Positions 1-12,600 of a stretch of DNA of 64,000 nucleotides are shown here, in pieces. Source of the stretch: Rhea pennata (Eukaryota; Chordata; Aves; Rheiformes; Rheidae); the NCBI RefSeq assembly GCF_028389875.1, contig NC_084664.1, positions 117,931,966 through 117,995,965 on the forward strand, in the 5' to 3' direction. The notes below the pieces were generated by a model. It was not told where the DNA came from. It did not search any database and worked only from the letters and a program-made list of their open reading frames with translations. The position numbers and the translations under genes were made by a program. How positions within the stretch are numbered: position 1 is the stretch's first letter; each line of letters begins with the position of its first letter.

Positions 1-1074
1 TAGAAACAAAGTGATACTGTGACAGACTCTGTTTGACAGACTTATTTCATAAATGTGGGTACATTAGTTCTGTAAAATATGAACTATAGTATTTTTCCAT
101 AGGTGCAAATCTTGATAATTTTTAAATTATTCCCACTATAAATGTCACTCAAAGCCAATACAGATCTGAAGCAAGAAGAATACTTTTACTAAAAGTAGTT
201 GCACTAGCTACATTTGCTTTTAGATCTGTACAAAACTAAAAAAAAAAAAAAAAAAAAAAAAAACGCCCTCCCCTTGACATCTTAAAGAAGATCAGAGGAT
301 CTTGTACAAATTTATACATTTCTGCAGTGTTACAAAGCAATCAGTCCAGTGCCATGACTCAGTAACAGAACCAAGAAAGAATCTAGAAACTCTTAATATT
401 ATAGATAATATGCATATCGACTGCTTTGTTTCTGCTTATTGTTTTCTTTAAATGAAGCAAACAACATTAACACAAGGGTATCAGCAAACACCATAAACTG
501 ATTTTCTAAGTACTATAAATACATATACATTACTTCAGTATAAGTTGTGAAATCAGGCGCTGCTTCCCTGTCCCTACAGTAAACCCCACATAAATTGCAA
601 TCATTGCAACTGAAGTCAAAGACTGTGAAATTATGTATAGTACACTGTCAGGCCATGTAGTAGGAAAGACTCCCATGAGGGTGGTTCTCTCGTTGAGCCT
701 GAACAGAATCATACATGGTATCATAACCGGTTGCTTCAGAAACTACAACAATTGAGCATGATCTTATGAAGATTAATCAGGTAAGAGCTTAGGAGAACAG
801 AGGATGTACAGGAAGTACCTCTAATGCTTTTTCACCGGGGAGATTGTGTTCTGCATTTGTCAGCAACAATCAATTAGGTGTATCCAGGAAAGATCTCTGT
901 GAGGAAAGAGTAGCAAAGTATGGCTTGAAGAATACTAAAAAGTAGCTTATGGGAAAGGCTGGAAAGCTATGCTAAAGCAGGTCTTAAAATTATTTTCCCA
1001 CGATACAGTATTTTCTCCGTGTAAGTTACTCATTAATTTATCGTTTGTTCTTACAGTTACTTTGCACACTTCCG
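1..1074. other. DSG2 upstream flank, no gene seen
   Basis: AT-rich DNA ahead of the DSG2 CpG island. It contains a pure A run of about 25 bases near 239-263. I see no splice-flanked coding exon on either strand and no cadherin motif that would indicate the end of a neighbouring desmoglein gene. In other amniotes DSG3/DSG4/DSG1 lie on this side, so this is probably intergenic DNA. Confidence 0.6.
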
Positions 1075-1593
1075 ACGTGCTCCGCCTCGCTTTTTTTGTG
1101 AAAAGGGAGGAGGGAAGCTTTCAATCTCCCTCCCAGATTTGAAAGCCACACGGGAAGCGTGGCGGCTGCGGCGCAAACCCGGCGGGCCCCCCAGCGCGCC
1201 GCCCGGCCGCGACCCCACGGAGCTCGGCGTGTGCGAGGGCGCGGTCCTACCCTCCCTCCCTTGCCGCTCCGCCCCGCACGGCCGGGCCTGGGCCGGGCCG
1301 GGCCGGGCCGGGCCGCGGCCCTGGGCTCGGGGGAGGGCAGGCCTCACCTGCCCGCTCCCGGCGCGCCTCCCAGCCGGCCGGCACACTCCACCCACCCGCA
1401 CCCACTACTTGTGCGGCCCCTCCGCCACAGCCGCAGCCTCTCTCCGCGGCAGCGCAGCGGCGGAGCTGCCCCCTTTTTTCCCTTCCTTTCCCTTCCCGCG
1501 GCCATGGCGCGGAGCTCCGCGCAGCTCCTGGTGCTGCTGGTGAGTCGTGGGCCGGGGGCGGGGAGGATCCCTCTGGTAACAGAGTGGGAGAGG

Positions 1594-1626
<33 letters not shown>

Positions 1627-1880
1627 TTTTTTCTCCCCTGTTTGGAGGGAGGGAAAAAAAGAAAGAAAGGAAAAAAAAGCGCCCCCAGGGAGGGGAGCGG
1701 CGGCCGCGCCGCTTTCCGCCGCGCGGCAGTGAGGGGGAGGCCGGGGCCGCGCCTCGCGGAGCGGCGCGGAGCTGCGCGGCGGCCGGCACCACCCTGCCCG
1801 CGGGTGCGCCGCCGCCGCGGCTCCTCCGCGGCCGCCGCCTCCGGGCGCGGGGAGAGCGCTTCTCCTCCCGGCTGCTTTGA
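1075..1880 (+). promoter_or_regulatory. DSG2: CpG island promoter of DSG2
   Basis: An abrupt change from AT-rich DNA to GC- and CpG-dense sequence starts near 1075 and lasts to about 1880. It surrounds the DSG2 start codon at 1504. No TATA box is visible at a suitable distance, as is usual for CpG-island promoters. A GGGCC tandem run lies at about 1284-1313, and GC-box-like sequences are frequent. The transcription start is probably within about 100-200 bases before 1504, but its exact position cannot be read from the sequence. Long open frames on both strands here result from the scarcity of stop codons in GC-rich DNA and are not genes. Confidence 0.75.
1504..1539 (+). CDS. DSG2: DSG2 exon 1 (coding part)
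   Basis: Encodes [12 protein letters not shown], the first half of the signal peptide; human DSG2 also begins MARS. The start codon sits in a strong context (gcggccATGG). The exon ends at a good donor (gtgagt at 1540) in phase 0. Confidence 0.93.
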
Positions 1881-2301
1881 AACGAGCCTTTGCTCTTGTT
1901 CTTGCAGTAGGTAGCAGTAATCACCGTTTGCTCTGTGTAGGTGAAAGTAGGCAACAGTAGAAAAAGTTGATGGAAAATGAGCGCTGCGTCTCGAATGGCT
2001 TTGTTTCCCCCCCTGGATTCCAGTAGGAACAGGAATGCAGGGAAGAACTCACAGTGGTGTCATTTTCTTATCTGAAATGTTTTCTATGAGCTATCTTTCT
2101 GGAGGAATGGTATCAGGAGGGACAATGGATAATAATTTTATTAGTGGAAAACTTTGTTGCCTTGTATGACAGGCTGCTTAAATCCAGAATACTTTTTTTT
2201 TCTTTTCCACCTCCATTCTTATTTAGCTATCAGTATTTAGATCTTCCATACACTGAAGTAGTCTTTTTAGTCTTACAGCAGTATTTCACAAAGAACTGGG
2301 A

Positions 2302-2336
<35 letters not shown>

Positions 2337-5300
2337 ATGATTTGTTTAATTTGGACTGATGTTCTCTAGCTACCCAGGAAGCTTTCCCTCTCATTTAATG
2401 CCTTGTCCTTTGGCTGTCCACCTTTCCAGGCTGGCAAAAATGCCTGCGGAAGCTGGGCAGCAGGTAACCTGGCAAAGCCCCCGAGTGGGGAAGCCAGTCT
2501 GTGGATAACATTGGAGAGCCGAGGAGCTGGGCCACATTAGGCTTTTGGACAGCTTGCAGGGCAGCCAGGATCAGGAGTTGTGTATAGTGACTTTGCTTCC
2601 CAAGCTTGAGATCCAGCAAAATCAGCTTTCTTAGCTGGAAACTTGTTTGAAAGCTTTAACATAGATGTAGTTGGCTAGAGTCAGCCAGTAACAGTTAACT
2701 ATTCCTAGAATCAAGATGGGAGTTGTGTTTTGGTTGCAAGGTGTATTATTATTTTTTGCTCAAAAGCACAAAAAGAAACATGCTATTTGTATAAAATTTT
2801 TCCATTAATTCTTTCTGTAATTTCTGAATTTAGTAGGCTTGTACTTGGTCAGAATCCTATTGGCTTTGTCTAGAAAGAAAAGGAAAATGATTTAGCTAGT
2901 CCTTTCAGTTAAAGCTTGTACAGGATGTAAGATACTAAAATTATACAAAGTTTGATTTCTTAATACCTTAGTATGCCTGAGATGAAATATTCTAGCAAAC
3001 GGAGGTACCTTGGCTGGTTTGTGTTAAAAAAGAATGGCACTATTTTTAGCTCTTTTCTGCTAATATGGACAAAGCCAGTGAAAAACTACTAAAAAAGCAA
3101 AAGTCATCAAAAAATGCGGGAGGAGGGAAGGCTTGACCTTTAGCATAGAAGCATCAAGAACATCAAACTCTTCCTTGTCTTCTGAAAGTATCTAGTGCTC
3201 GTTTGCATGGTGGTCTGTTGTCTGGGCCCCCTTAGGATCAGGCCTGGGCACCTCGGAGCTCGCTGCAGCTCTCTTCGTGCCTGTGTCCCTGCCTCCAGCT
3301 CTTCCTGAAAGACACCGGTGCTTGCAGGGCGATAGTGTGTTCGTGTAGGTGCGGTCCTACCCTGGCTGTCGTGTTCGCGTAGGTGTGGTAGGACCGCACC
3401 TGCCCTGGGTGTCCAGGGTGCACGCCCAGAGCCACCAGCCTGCAGCACACGCACCTTGGGAGAAGGACCTTGGGAGTTCTCTTATGATTTATTAGGCAGG
3501 TGAACGTTGTATCTTTAGAAGAGATCATGCAAACGCTATCCGTGGCTGGGTCAAAGAAGAGCTGAGAGAGACATATAGATTTTATTACGTGAGAAGCAAA
3601 ATTTTCTCAGATTGTAATACCTTGATGCTGGTGATCTCTAACTCTGTTGAGGCTGGGTATGATGAAATTTAGTCCAGAATACATCAGATGACTGCTGTAA
3701 TCTCAGAGCCAGTAGTAATTTCCCTTTAAAATGCACGGAAGCACTGGGGGGGAGGGGTAGGGTGGGAACCAGCATAACACTTGGCTTTAGAAAGAGCAAA
3801 GGTGAAGATATTGTAAGCACCCAGTTTATATTCCCAGTAGCATGCTGAAATATGGTAAAAATTTACAAACATCTATGCAGTGATTCAACAACTTAATATT
3901 ATTCCAATTTTTTTTTAAAAAAAAACAAACTCAAAGCATTATAGTGAGATTATTAAAGCAGATGTGAAATATGAAAGACCTAGTATTTTATTCGTCCTAC
4001 TGAACTCAACGAGTATATTAAAAGCAAAAGAAATGCTTTCCTGAATCTGAATCAGGCTTCCTAAATATGAATTTAAGAATCGTGTTATGTAGTTCTTGGA
4101 AGGAACCTAGAGAACTGGGATTCTTTAGTCTAGAGAAAAGAAAGAAGATAAGACACATAGTAACAATTTTCAATTAAATAAAAGGTAGTTGTGAAGAAAA
4201 GGGGATTGTAATGTTTGCTGAGCATATTTGCATGATAAAGAGCCCAATTCTGTTTAAGGCACCTAAATTTAAGTGTTTGATCTTGTGTTATGGTAGATGG
4301 AGATGTAGTTGATACAGAGGTCACCTATGCTAGTGTTTTAATTTGGATCAAATTGTACTTTTGAAGCAAACCTCTACAGTGCCTGAATCTGATTCCTTCT
4401 GGTGAAACTAAATTGGAAGATGCACCCATCCATCCACTCATGGGTGACTGGCCAATGGGATCAAACTCATTCTAGACTGAAGTAAAAAACACAGAGGATG
4501 TGTAGTACAGTGCTCGTTCTCTGCAGCAAGTATTTTGCTGTACAAATCCTCTTGCACTGGACCTTGCAAAGTAGATAAAGCCACAGTTGGTGGCACCCAG
4601 ATAGAAACAGCAGCTGTGAGCTGGATTTAGGGTGCCTTGAACTGCTTGCTTCTCTCGTTGCCTGTCTTTCTATTGAGTATGGTGGAAGATTAGACACCTA
4701 GCATTCACGCAGACTAGAAACTTGGGTGTCTTAATCTGAAACTGAATCTCATCCAAACAGCAAGATGATCAAAGCTTTCAGTCTGAAAGGGTAACTATGC
4801 ACTGCCATGGATTAGCTAGTGAGGTTGTGAGATCTCCATCGCTAGTTTTTATGAACAGATTAAACAAACTGTTGTTAGGAAGCATTTCGGTATAGCTGCT
4901 GCCTCAGGGTGTGGAGATGGACTGCCAGATAAACGTTGCCAATCCTTTCAGCCTTATTTTCTAAGTGTGCAAGATCTCCACCCACCCGGCATCTTGAACC
5001 TCAAACTAGCCAGCAGGATGTGCAAAATCTAAATCTCTTAACACACAGCACATATGAAAGGACCACATTTTTAGGGCTTCTTGCTTCATAGTGAAGCAAA
5101 TATAACACACAGCTTCCTCAGCCTGCATCTTCCCATTATAAAATTCAACTCTATGTTCAAAGGTCCTTGTAGTTGCTTCCCGATTATCACTCTCATTTGT
5201 GCTAGAATAGCCTGTCATTCCTGTACATGTCCTCCCTTTTCTCCTCCCTTTTCCCCTACTCTCTCATCTATGCTGACTGTCTTCGTGAAATATTTCCTTC

Positions 5301-8300
5301 AAGCCTCAAGTTTTCCAGCTCTTTCTGTAACAATCCAGGTGTCTTCTGACAATGCCTCCTGGCTTTGAGTCATCAATAGGTTTCATCAGTAGGTGCCACT
5401 TTTTCTGTGTGTGTGTGTGCATGCGCACACCGAGGCTGTAATGTAACATACACCACATGATAGGCTTTTACTGAACTATTTAATAAAAAGTAGCTCTATA
5501 TTATATAATATATATATATATGGAAATTCAGATTTGAACAGAAGAAATGGATATGTGATTTTTTTTTTTCACTTTTGCTTCAAAAAAATTTCATCAAAGA
5601 GTGCTTTTTCACATTTTTAAACTTGTGGATCTTTTAAACATTTTCAATGAAAATGCAGAATCCCTTTATATATTTCTTCCACATGGATTTAAGCATGCTT
5701 TAAATACAAATTGCTGTTATTAAGCACTTTTTATAGATCTGCTGAAGTCTCTTCTTAGATCCCTGGTGAACAATGGAATATATATATTGAAAACTGCAGA
5801 AGCAATAGTACTTTTTCATCTCGGCAATAAAACAGGAAATTGAAGTTTTTACTAGACAGACAAATTGTTCTCAATCAGTTATTTTAAAATACCATCATAT
5901 TTCACTTTCTATTTATAATTACCAATGGGATCCTTCTCACTTTCTTGATATGCTCTTCTTTAAAGTTCATCGCGGTGGAAGATCTGCCCATTCGTAGATT
6001 TCAGATATTTTTGTTTATCCTGTGGTTCCCAGGAAACTTCTTGCTTTATGCCTCTTATCTCCATTGAAGATTGAGAACAGAAATCTTTTTCCCTCAGTTT
6101 ACCAATAAAGACAAACAAGGATGGTCAATATGAGCTCTTGGCACCTATTCACTTTCCAAAAGAGCTGCAATTGCTGTTGAAAAACTGTCACTGTAAAGTA
6201 ATTCTACTGTCACTTATCTCATGCGCTCCTCATTATTTGTATTAGTTTTATGGATTTATAATGTTAATAAATATTTATATTGTAACAACAAGATAATCAG
6301 ATTATTTTTTTTTTTATGGAAACAGCTTGATATGCAATCTAAGATCCTAAGTCTAAGATTCATATATTGGGAAAATTGCCATTTGGAAAACAGGGTTTTG
6401 TTGTACAAGTTGAAACAGTCTGCTACATTTCCCAACACTATCCACTGTATTGTTTGGGAGAGATAAGGCCTTCTGAAAAGGAAGGGAAAAAAAAAGTCAA
6501 GTCTATCATAGATGGAGTAATTAAGGCTGAGTCAGAGGAAGGTGTGAACAGGGAGAGCCCACTCCACAGCCTAGATAATAGCCAAAGAGAATATAAAGAA
6601 GTATTGACTAATTATTTCAGGTGAAAATCATAGAATCATAAAATGGTAAGGTTGGAGGGGACCTCTGGAGATCATCTAGTCCAACCCTTAGCGTAGCCCA
6701 TACGGCTACGGTTAATTTTTACATGTTGTAACAATCTACATTTTTGTTTCCAAATGCCTACATTTCTGCACTGATTTTTTTAATTGTTTTTGCTGCCTGT
6801 AGAATCCTATAGTGAAAGTGGATGTGAACATAGGTTATCTGATAATTTGCTGAGGCTCCAGTTCATTCCAGCTAGCATAAGGCACCTATCCAAAGCCTTT
6901 GAGGCAAGGACATAATTATCCTAGGCTCTTAGTGCATGACAAGTTAGGCACTTCTGTATTGAAGGTTGATGTATTAGAGCAAGGATGATTTGTTTCCTCT
7001 CTGCCTTGTTTCTGTGAGGATGAATGTGTGTCATTTATGCTCTTAAGTTAGGTGCTTAAAGATAAGTGGGACAAATCTAGACTACAATGTATTAGGAAAG
7101 TTATCACTGGAAAAATGATCTGCTTTTGTATGTGAAAAGAAACAATGCAAGAGGGATGGTGAGGATCTAACCTCTGCTCACTGGCCATCAGAAAATCTTA
7201 TTCTCACTCTCCCTCAGCAAACTGCTTTATTCCCTCTTGCACTACTCACTTCAGCTTACTGATTGCCTCAAAGTCATAGCTCTGTTCTAGCTGTTTTAAT
7301 GTGGTTGCAAAAGTGGGTATGGGTATCCTGCTCTAATGTTTTCTACAGAACTTGTAGAGATCTTAGGCAAATAGAAGAATAGAAGCTGCATTACAGCAGT
7401 GCTGGAGTCATGCTCTGGGGAGATTGTACAGTCAGTTTTATAGCTGAAAAAGAAGAAAGTGTCTCAGACATATCTTGTTTCTTGATCGTTGTAACATAGA
7501 TGCATGTGCAGAAAAACTGTATATCTGCTTAAGAATACAGAGAATGTCAGCAAGAGAAATTCTAAGTAAACCCCTGCATCTTTCATTTATATATCACCAG
7601 AAGTTTTTTTGATGTGTACTTGCTTTTGAACACTAAAGTCTCTTGTTCTCGTATATGGTCAGTAACCCACCATAACATGCATAATCCATGATTTGCATGG
7701 AAGGGAGTGAGCTGCTCCAGGGTGCTGCTGACAATCGACACCCATTCCTATTAATGGCCATTTTGCCTCTTTTGGAATGCTGGAACGTATTTGATACTAA
7801 ACCTGAACATTTAAAAATGGCTGTAAAGTCAGCATCGTTTAAGAAAAGATGAATTGTTTCGTGTCTACTTCCTGCTCTTCTAGGAAAAAGCAGTGTAAAA
7901 CCTTTAGTTGTGCTGAATTTTACAGGTATAGCATATTTTCAATGTGGTTTCAGGTAAATTATTCAACAGTAAATATTTAGTAGTAAATAATTAATATTAA
8001 TTTATATATGTTAGATTCCTTCTGCATGTTTTTGCAGTACTTATGTGGGAAGCGATATAAGTTTAGTTTTAGTACTACTTAAATGACATAGAAGTAATAA
8101 TCATATAATTTACTTTACAGATCTACTTGAATTATGGAAATGGGCTCCATTTTAAGGTAGGAATGATAGAAAATTGCTTTTCTTTATCAGTGCCTGAAGA
8201 AGGTCTCTTTGAGCAAAGAGCAAGTGGCAAAGACATGTTTTCCTTCAGTTGATCAATAGCTTGAGTTGTACCATTTTCTGAAACTTGAGAGCTGTGTAAT

Positions 8301-9626
8301 GGGTGATGAAATGTAAGCAAACATAGAAGTGAATGGGATCAGTGCTATATCCATCAAAGTGAGTGATGTTCAACTTTGGAAAATCTTCCCCAAAACATTA
8401 AATTTGTTGCTATTTTCTTTGAATTCCTCTCCATAAATGAAGTTGACTAATTTTCTAGAAGATGGTAATTCTGCATCTGGAAACTTAGAGTGATAGTAGG
8501 AACTAGGCTGGGCAGAGGGGAAGAAAAGGGGGGTCATGTAGTTGAGCAGAGATAGCTGAGGCAGTGCTTGGATTAGAGAGAGGCCTTTCGTTTCATGGGC
8601 AGGTTCTACATTAGAGAGAAGGCTGAGTATAAGGGAATATTCTGTCTTGTTACCCTGTTTATTCTCCCCTCAGCTGAGGGTTTATAAAACAGTTTGACAT
8701 TACAGGCTTCTTCTCACGTCTGATCATGATCACTTAAATACAATATTCTGGTTGACTTGCACCAGTCCCTGGTCATAGCAACTTCCTCATGTATTTATGT
8801 ATTTAAAGCTTATCTTGCATACTTCTGTACTGATAGAGATCAGTGTTGTTTTCCTCTTCAAACAACTTTTGAGGAACATACGGCTCACAGATTGTGGATC
8901 AGAAGGCTAATGCTGCTTCATGGTTTCTAAGTCGTTAGCTGCTAAAGAATCTGTATTTTCCTTGGAAGAAAATGAATGGTGAGATCAGCGTGCAGTTTGC
9001 AGCATGCTGTAAAGCCAGGTTACAGCAGAGGATATTCAGAAATTTGAGCTATAGCAGTAAGAAAAAATTCATCTTAAATGGCCAAATGTAATATTGAGAT
9101 TTAAACTTGTTTTTCCACAGGTTTACAATCAAAAGGATAAGACTGGTGTGTTGTCTCATCCCCACAGTCTTGTCAGACAGAAGCGTGAATGGATAGTCCC
9201 TCCTGCTTTCATACGGGAGGAGGAAGACAGCTCTTACAGGAATCCAATTGCTAAAGTAAGACCAGGAAAGAGAGAAATATAGAATATACATAAAAATCAA
9301 AAGATGAAAATGTAAGATAAGAGAATGGCAGCCTAAAGCACATGCACTGGTGTTTCCCAAATTTTAAAGATCTATCTAATGTCAATAAAAGATTGGCCCA
9401 CTTGCCTTCTATTTCCTTCCTTCAGCACGAGTTCTCTTGCAGCCCGATTTGTGTGTCTCATCTTTTTTTAGGCACCAGTTTTTGTAGAACTTGTGGGACT
9501 GCAATACCTTCAAAGGTTTTTGCACTTCTGTGCCCCCATTCGGGTGTAGTTGAACTCTGCAAGTGTGTACAGAAACTATTAACAGTAATTGGACAGCCAG
9601 GTCTACCTGGGACGTGATTATGTATG

Positions 9627-9670
<44 letters not shown>

Positions 9671-12600
9671 GGAAACTGAGCTGAAAATAACCAAGGTGTT
9701 ACCCCTTCATGAAAAATTGATATGCATGTGGTTCAGCACCACTGCTGAAACCTGAACTCACCACATCTGTTGCTTTGGTTTATAAAGTAAATGTTGATAG
9801 TACTAGGCTGTTCTACCCTGCTTGGACTTGATCAGCATCATTTTGATGGTGATGTTGGTGGAGTAGAACACATGCTTTCCCAGGGAAATTCACATAATTT
9901 CTGACAGCAGAAGAGAATGATTATATTGAATCTGTCAGAGAGTAATCTGTAACCTGTGCAGCCTCTTCTATCTATTCCTCCCAGTTCTGATCATCATCTT
10001 CCATTTTAGCACTTCGTTCCCTTGCTAGCTTATGTCTAGTGTCCATTAAAAAGATGCTACATCTTATTTCCAAGTTTTCCTTGTAGTTTTAATCCCCTCT
10101 GCTCCGTTCATTGTTCCAGACCTTTCCCCTCTCCTACCTTGGCCTTTCTTCCTGTTTTATCTGTCCCTATCCATTTGAGCAGCCAGTTGCCTTCTTCCCT
10201 CATTCCGACTTTTCATCTTATTTCAGTGCTTTTGCAAACCTTCCAGTTAAACTTTGCTTGCACTTCCATCCTATTGCACTCTTTGTCCAAGCGGTCTCGA
10301 CTGCCTTCTCATACAGACCTCTCCATTCTGGTTTTGAGGCCTGAGTTCCCATCCCAACTGTTACGCAGTCCCATCATGTTCCTTTCCTCCTTGCGTTGCA
10401 TCCTCAAATGAGCATGTAACACTTCTTAATCTCTTCAACATACCCATACCCAAACAAGCACAGGAAAACACTGTTTGTTTGTTTGTTTATTCATTACAAA
10501 AATAGCAGAAATATTTTTTTTTCTCTGCATTCTTAATGTGGTTTTATTTACTAAATGCAATTTAATATGTTATATTCCTGCTAGATACATTCTGATTTTG
10601 AAGAGAAAGGGATAGTAGTAACTTACACTATATCTGGTCAAGGAGTAACAGAGCCTCCTTATGGATTATTTGTTATCAATGGAAAGACTGGAGACCTGAA
10701 CATAACGGGAAAGGTTGACCGAGAAAAAACACCAATGCTGCTTGTAAGTTGAACAGCTATGGTTTTTTTTTTTTGTTTGTTTGTTTGTTTTTTTGTTTTT
10801 TGTTCAAATGTATTGACTTAAGTTACCTTTGTTTCTGCAGAGTAAGGTATAACCATAATATATTATAAGTTATTCATTGTATTTATTTTCTCTCTGTTTT
10901 ACTTCAGGTCAGAGGTCATGCTCTGGATAAAACTGGAGCAAAACTGGAAGAGCCAATAGACCTCCCAATTAAAATCTTAGATATAAATGACAACGACCCA
11001 GTTTTTTCACTTGACTTTTTTGTTGGTTCAATTGAAGAATTAAGTGAAGCAGGTAACAATACTTCATTTTTTTTTCTTTATTCACTTATCTTTTCCCAAC
11101 CCTTGCAAGGACACAAATGAACATAATTTTGGCTATAACATATTTGCGGTAACAAGGATGTGGTTTCTTATCTGTGTGGAGGCTTTTTGTTTGTGTTTGC
11201 GTGCATGTTTTCCATTCATGGCTAAGCTGTGTGATGTAATGAAGAGAAAGTATCCATCCACATAGATTCAACAGACTACAGCAACGTTTTCTGGTGTGGT
11301 AATTTGGTTTGGTGTCAAAGCTACCACACATCCAGGGACCAGAGTCCTTAAGCAGGAACTGTATGAAAAATGCAGTCTGCTTTCTGGGCTAGCAATCCCA
11401 GTGTTTTTTGGAGTTGATCCCATTCTACCATGTCTGTGAAGAGTCCTGATTTATCTGTGGGCTGGAGAAGTACTTTGCTGTTAGAGCGGGTGGCCCTGAC
11501 TCAAACCCCAATAGAGAAGTTTGCAGCAATTCTCCTGTGAACAAGGAGCAACACATCAGGGATCGTTTGATCAGATTTCGGGGCAACACATTATTTCCCA
11601 GGAGATAAGAAAAGGAAAGCCTAGGTGAAATAAGCTGATAAATCCTTTGTGATGTCTGTTTCAATGTCACTGTAATCTGAAGAAATAAATTGTTAAACGT
11701 CCAGTTCGGTGAGGTATTGAATTCCCTCTGTTCTCTCTGAGAGTAGGAGCCATATGGTAGTCACCTCTCTGACTGCATCCCAGCTAATGTTTAAACTCAA
11801 TATGGGTATCAAACTAAAGTAAGCCCTTTCCAAGAGGGGAGGATCCTGTGCCATGACTTACAAGAGGATTGCACCATTGTGTCTGCCATGCTTTTTGAGT
11901 GAAGTGTTGGAGGACATTAACAAAGAACAATTGTTTTGTATTTTGGATAATATTCTGTTATTCAGATAGTATTCTGTTTTGTATTCATATAATGCTGCAA
12001 TATTCAGATAGAAAACTGCAGATATAAAGAAAAGAAAGATAGAAAGTTATTGCAGACACAAGCTGTATTTCCCTCACACATTTCACTGAAAGGAGCGGTA
12101 CTAATTTTTCTATCAGAAGTTTTATCAGAGTTCTTATATTACTCAACCTGTTGAATAATTCTAGTACACTGAATTCTGTAAATTAGAGATGTGTGTTGAA
12201 AATATGCTTTGTTTACTAGAGGATGTACTTTTAATGAGTATTACTTGGATTTCGAGGGCAGTAGGTCTGACAACGTTCCTTTATCTGGAACACTGCAGAA
12301 AAAAATACTTGCCAGTGCATGCATGGTGGTGTAAACTGATACTAGTTTTATTTGCTCTTTCAGGTACAATTGTAATGAGGATAAATGCAACAGATGCAGA
12401 TGAACCAAATAATCTGAATTCCAAAATTGCTTTCAGAATAACTTCTCAAAATCCTAATAATGCATTCAGTATTAATAAAGATACTGGCGAGGTTCAAGTA
12501 GCAACAATAAACCTCGACAGAGAGGTAAAATAACTCCCGTTGGTATCTTGTAACAGCATGCTTCTAATGCCTCTTGCTTTGGTGCTGCCTGCTGACGAGA

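Noticed and set aside
1057-1954. Several long overlapping open frames on both strands around the CpG island
   Set aside because: They arise from GC-rich DNA with few stop codons, contain low-complexity Arg/Pro/Gly/Lys runs and overlap the DSG2 promoter and exon 1.
2430-2463. Exon-like stretch in DSG2 intron 1 with a good pyrimidine tract and gtaacc donor
   Set aside because: It is 34 nt, which would break the frame between exon 1 and exon 3, and its residues do not resemble the signal-peptide segment. The 36-nt exon at 8121-8156 fits in length and sequence.
7884-7925. Second exon-like stretch in DSG2 intron 1 between ctcttctag and gtatag
   Set aside because: It contains an in-frame TAA in the required phase.
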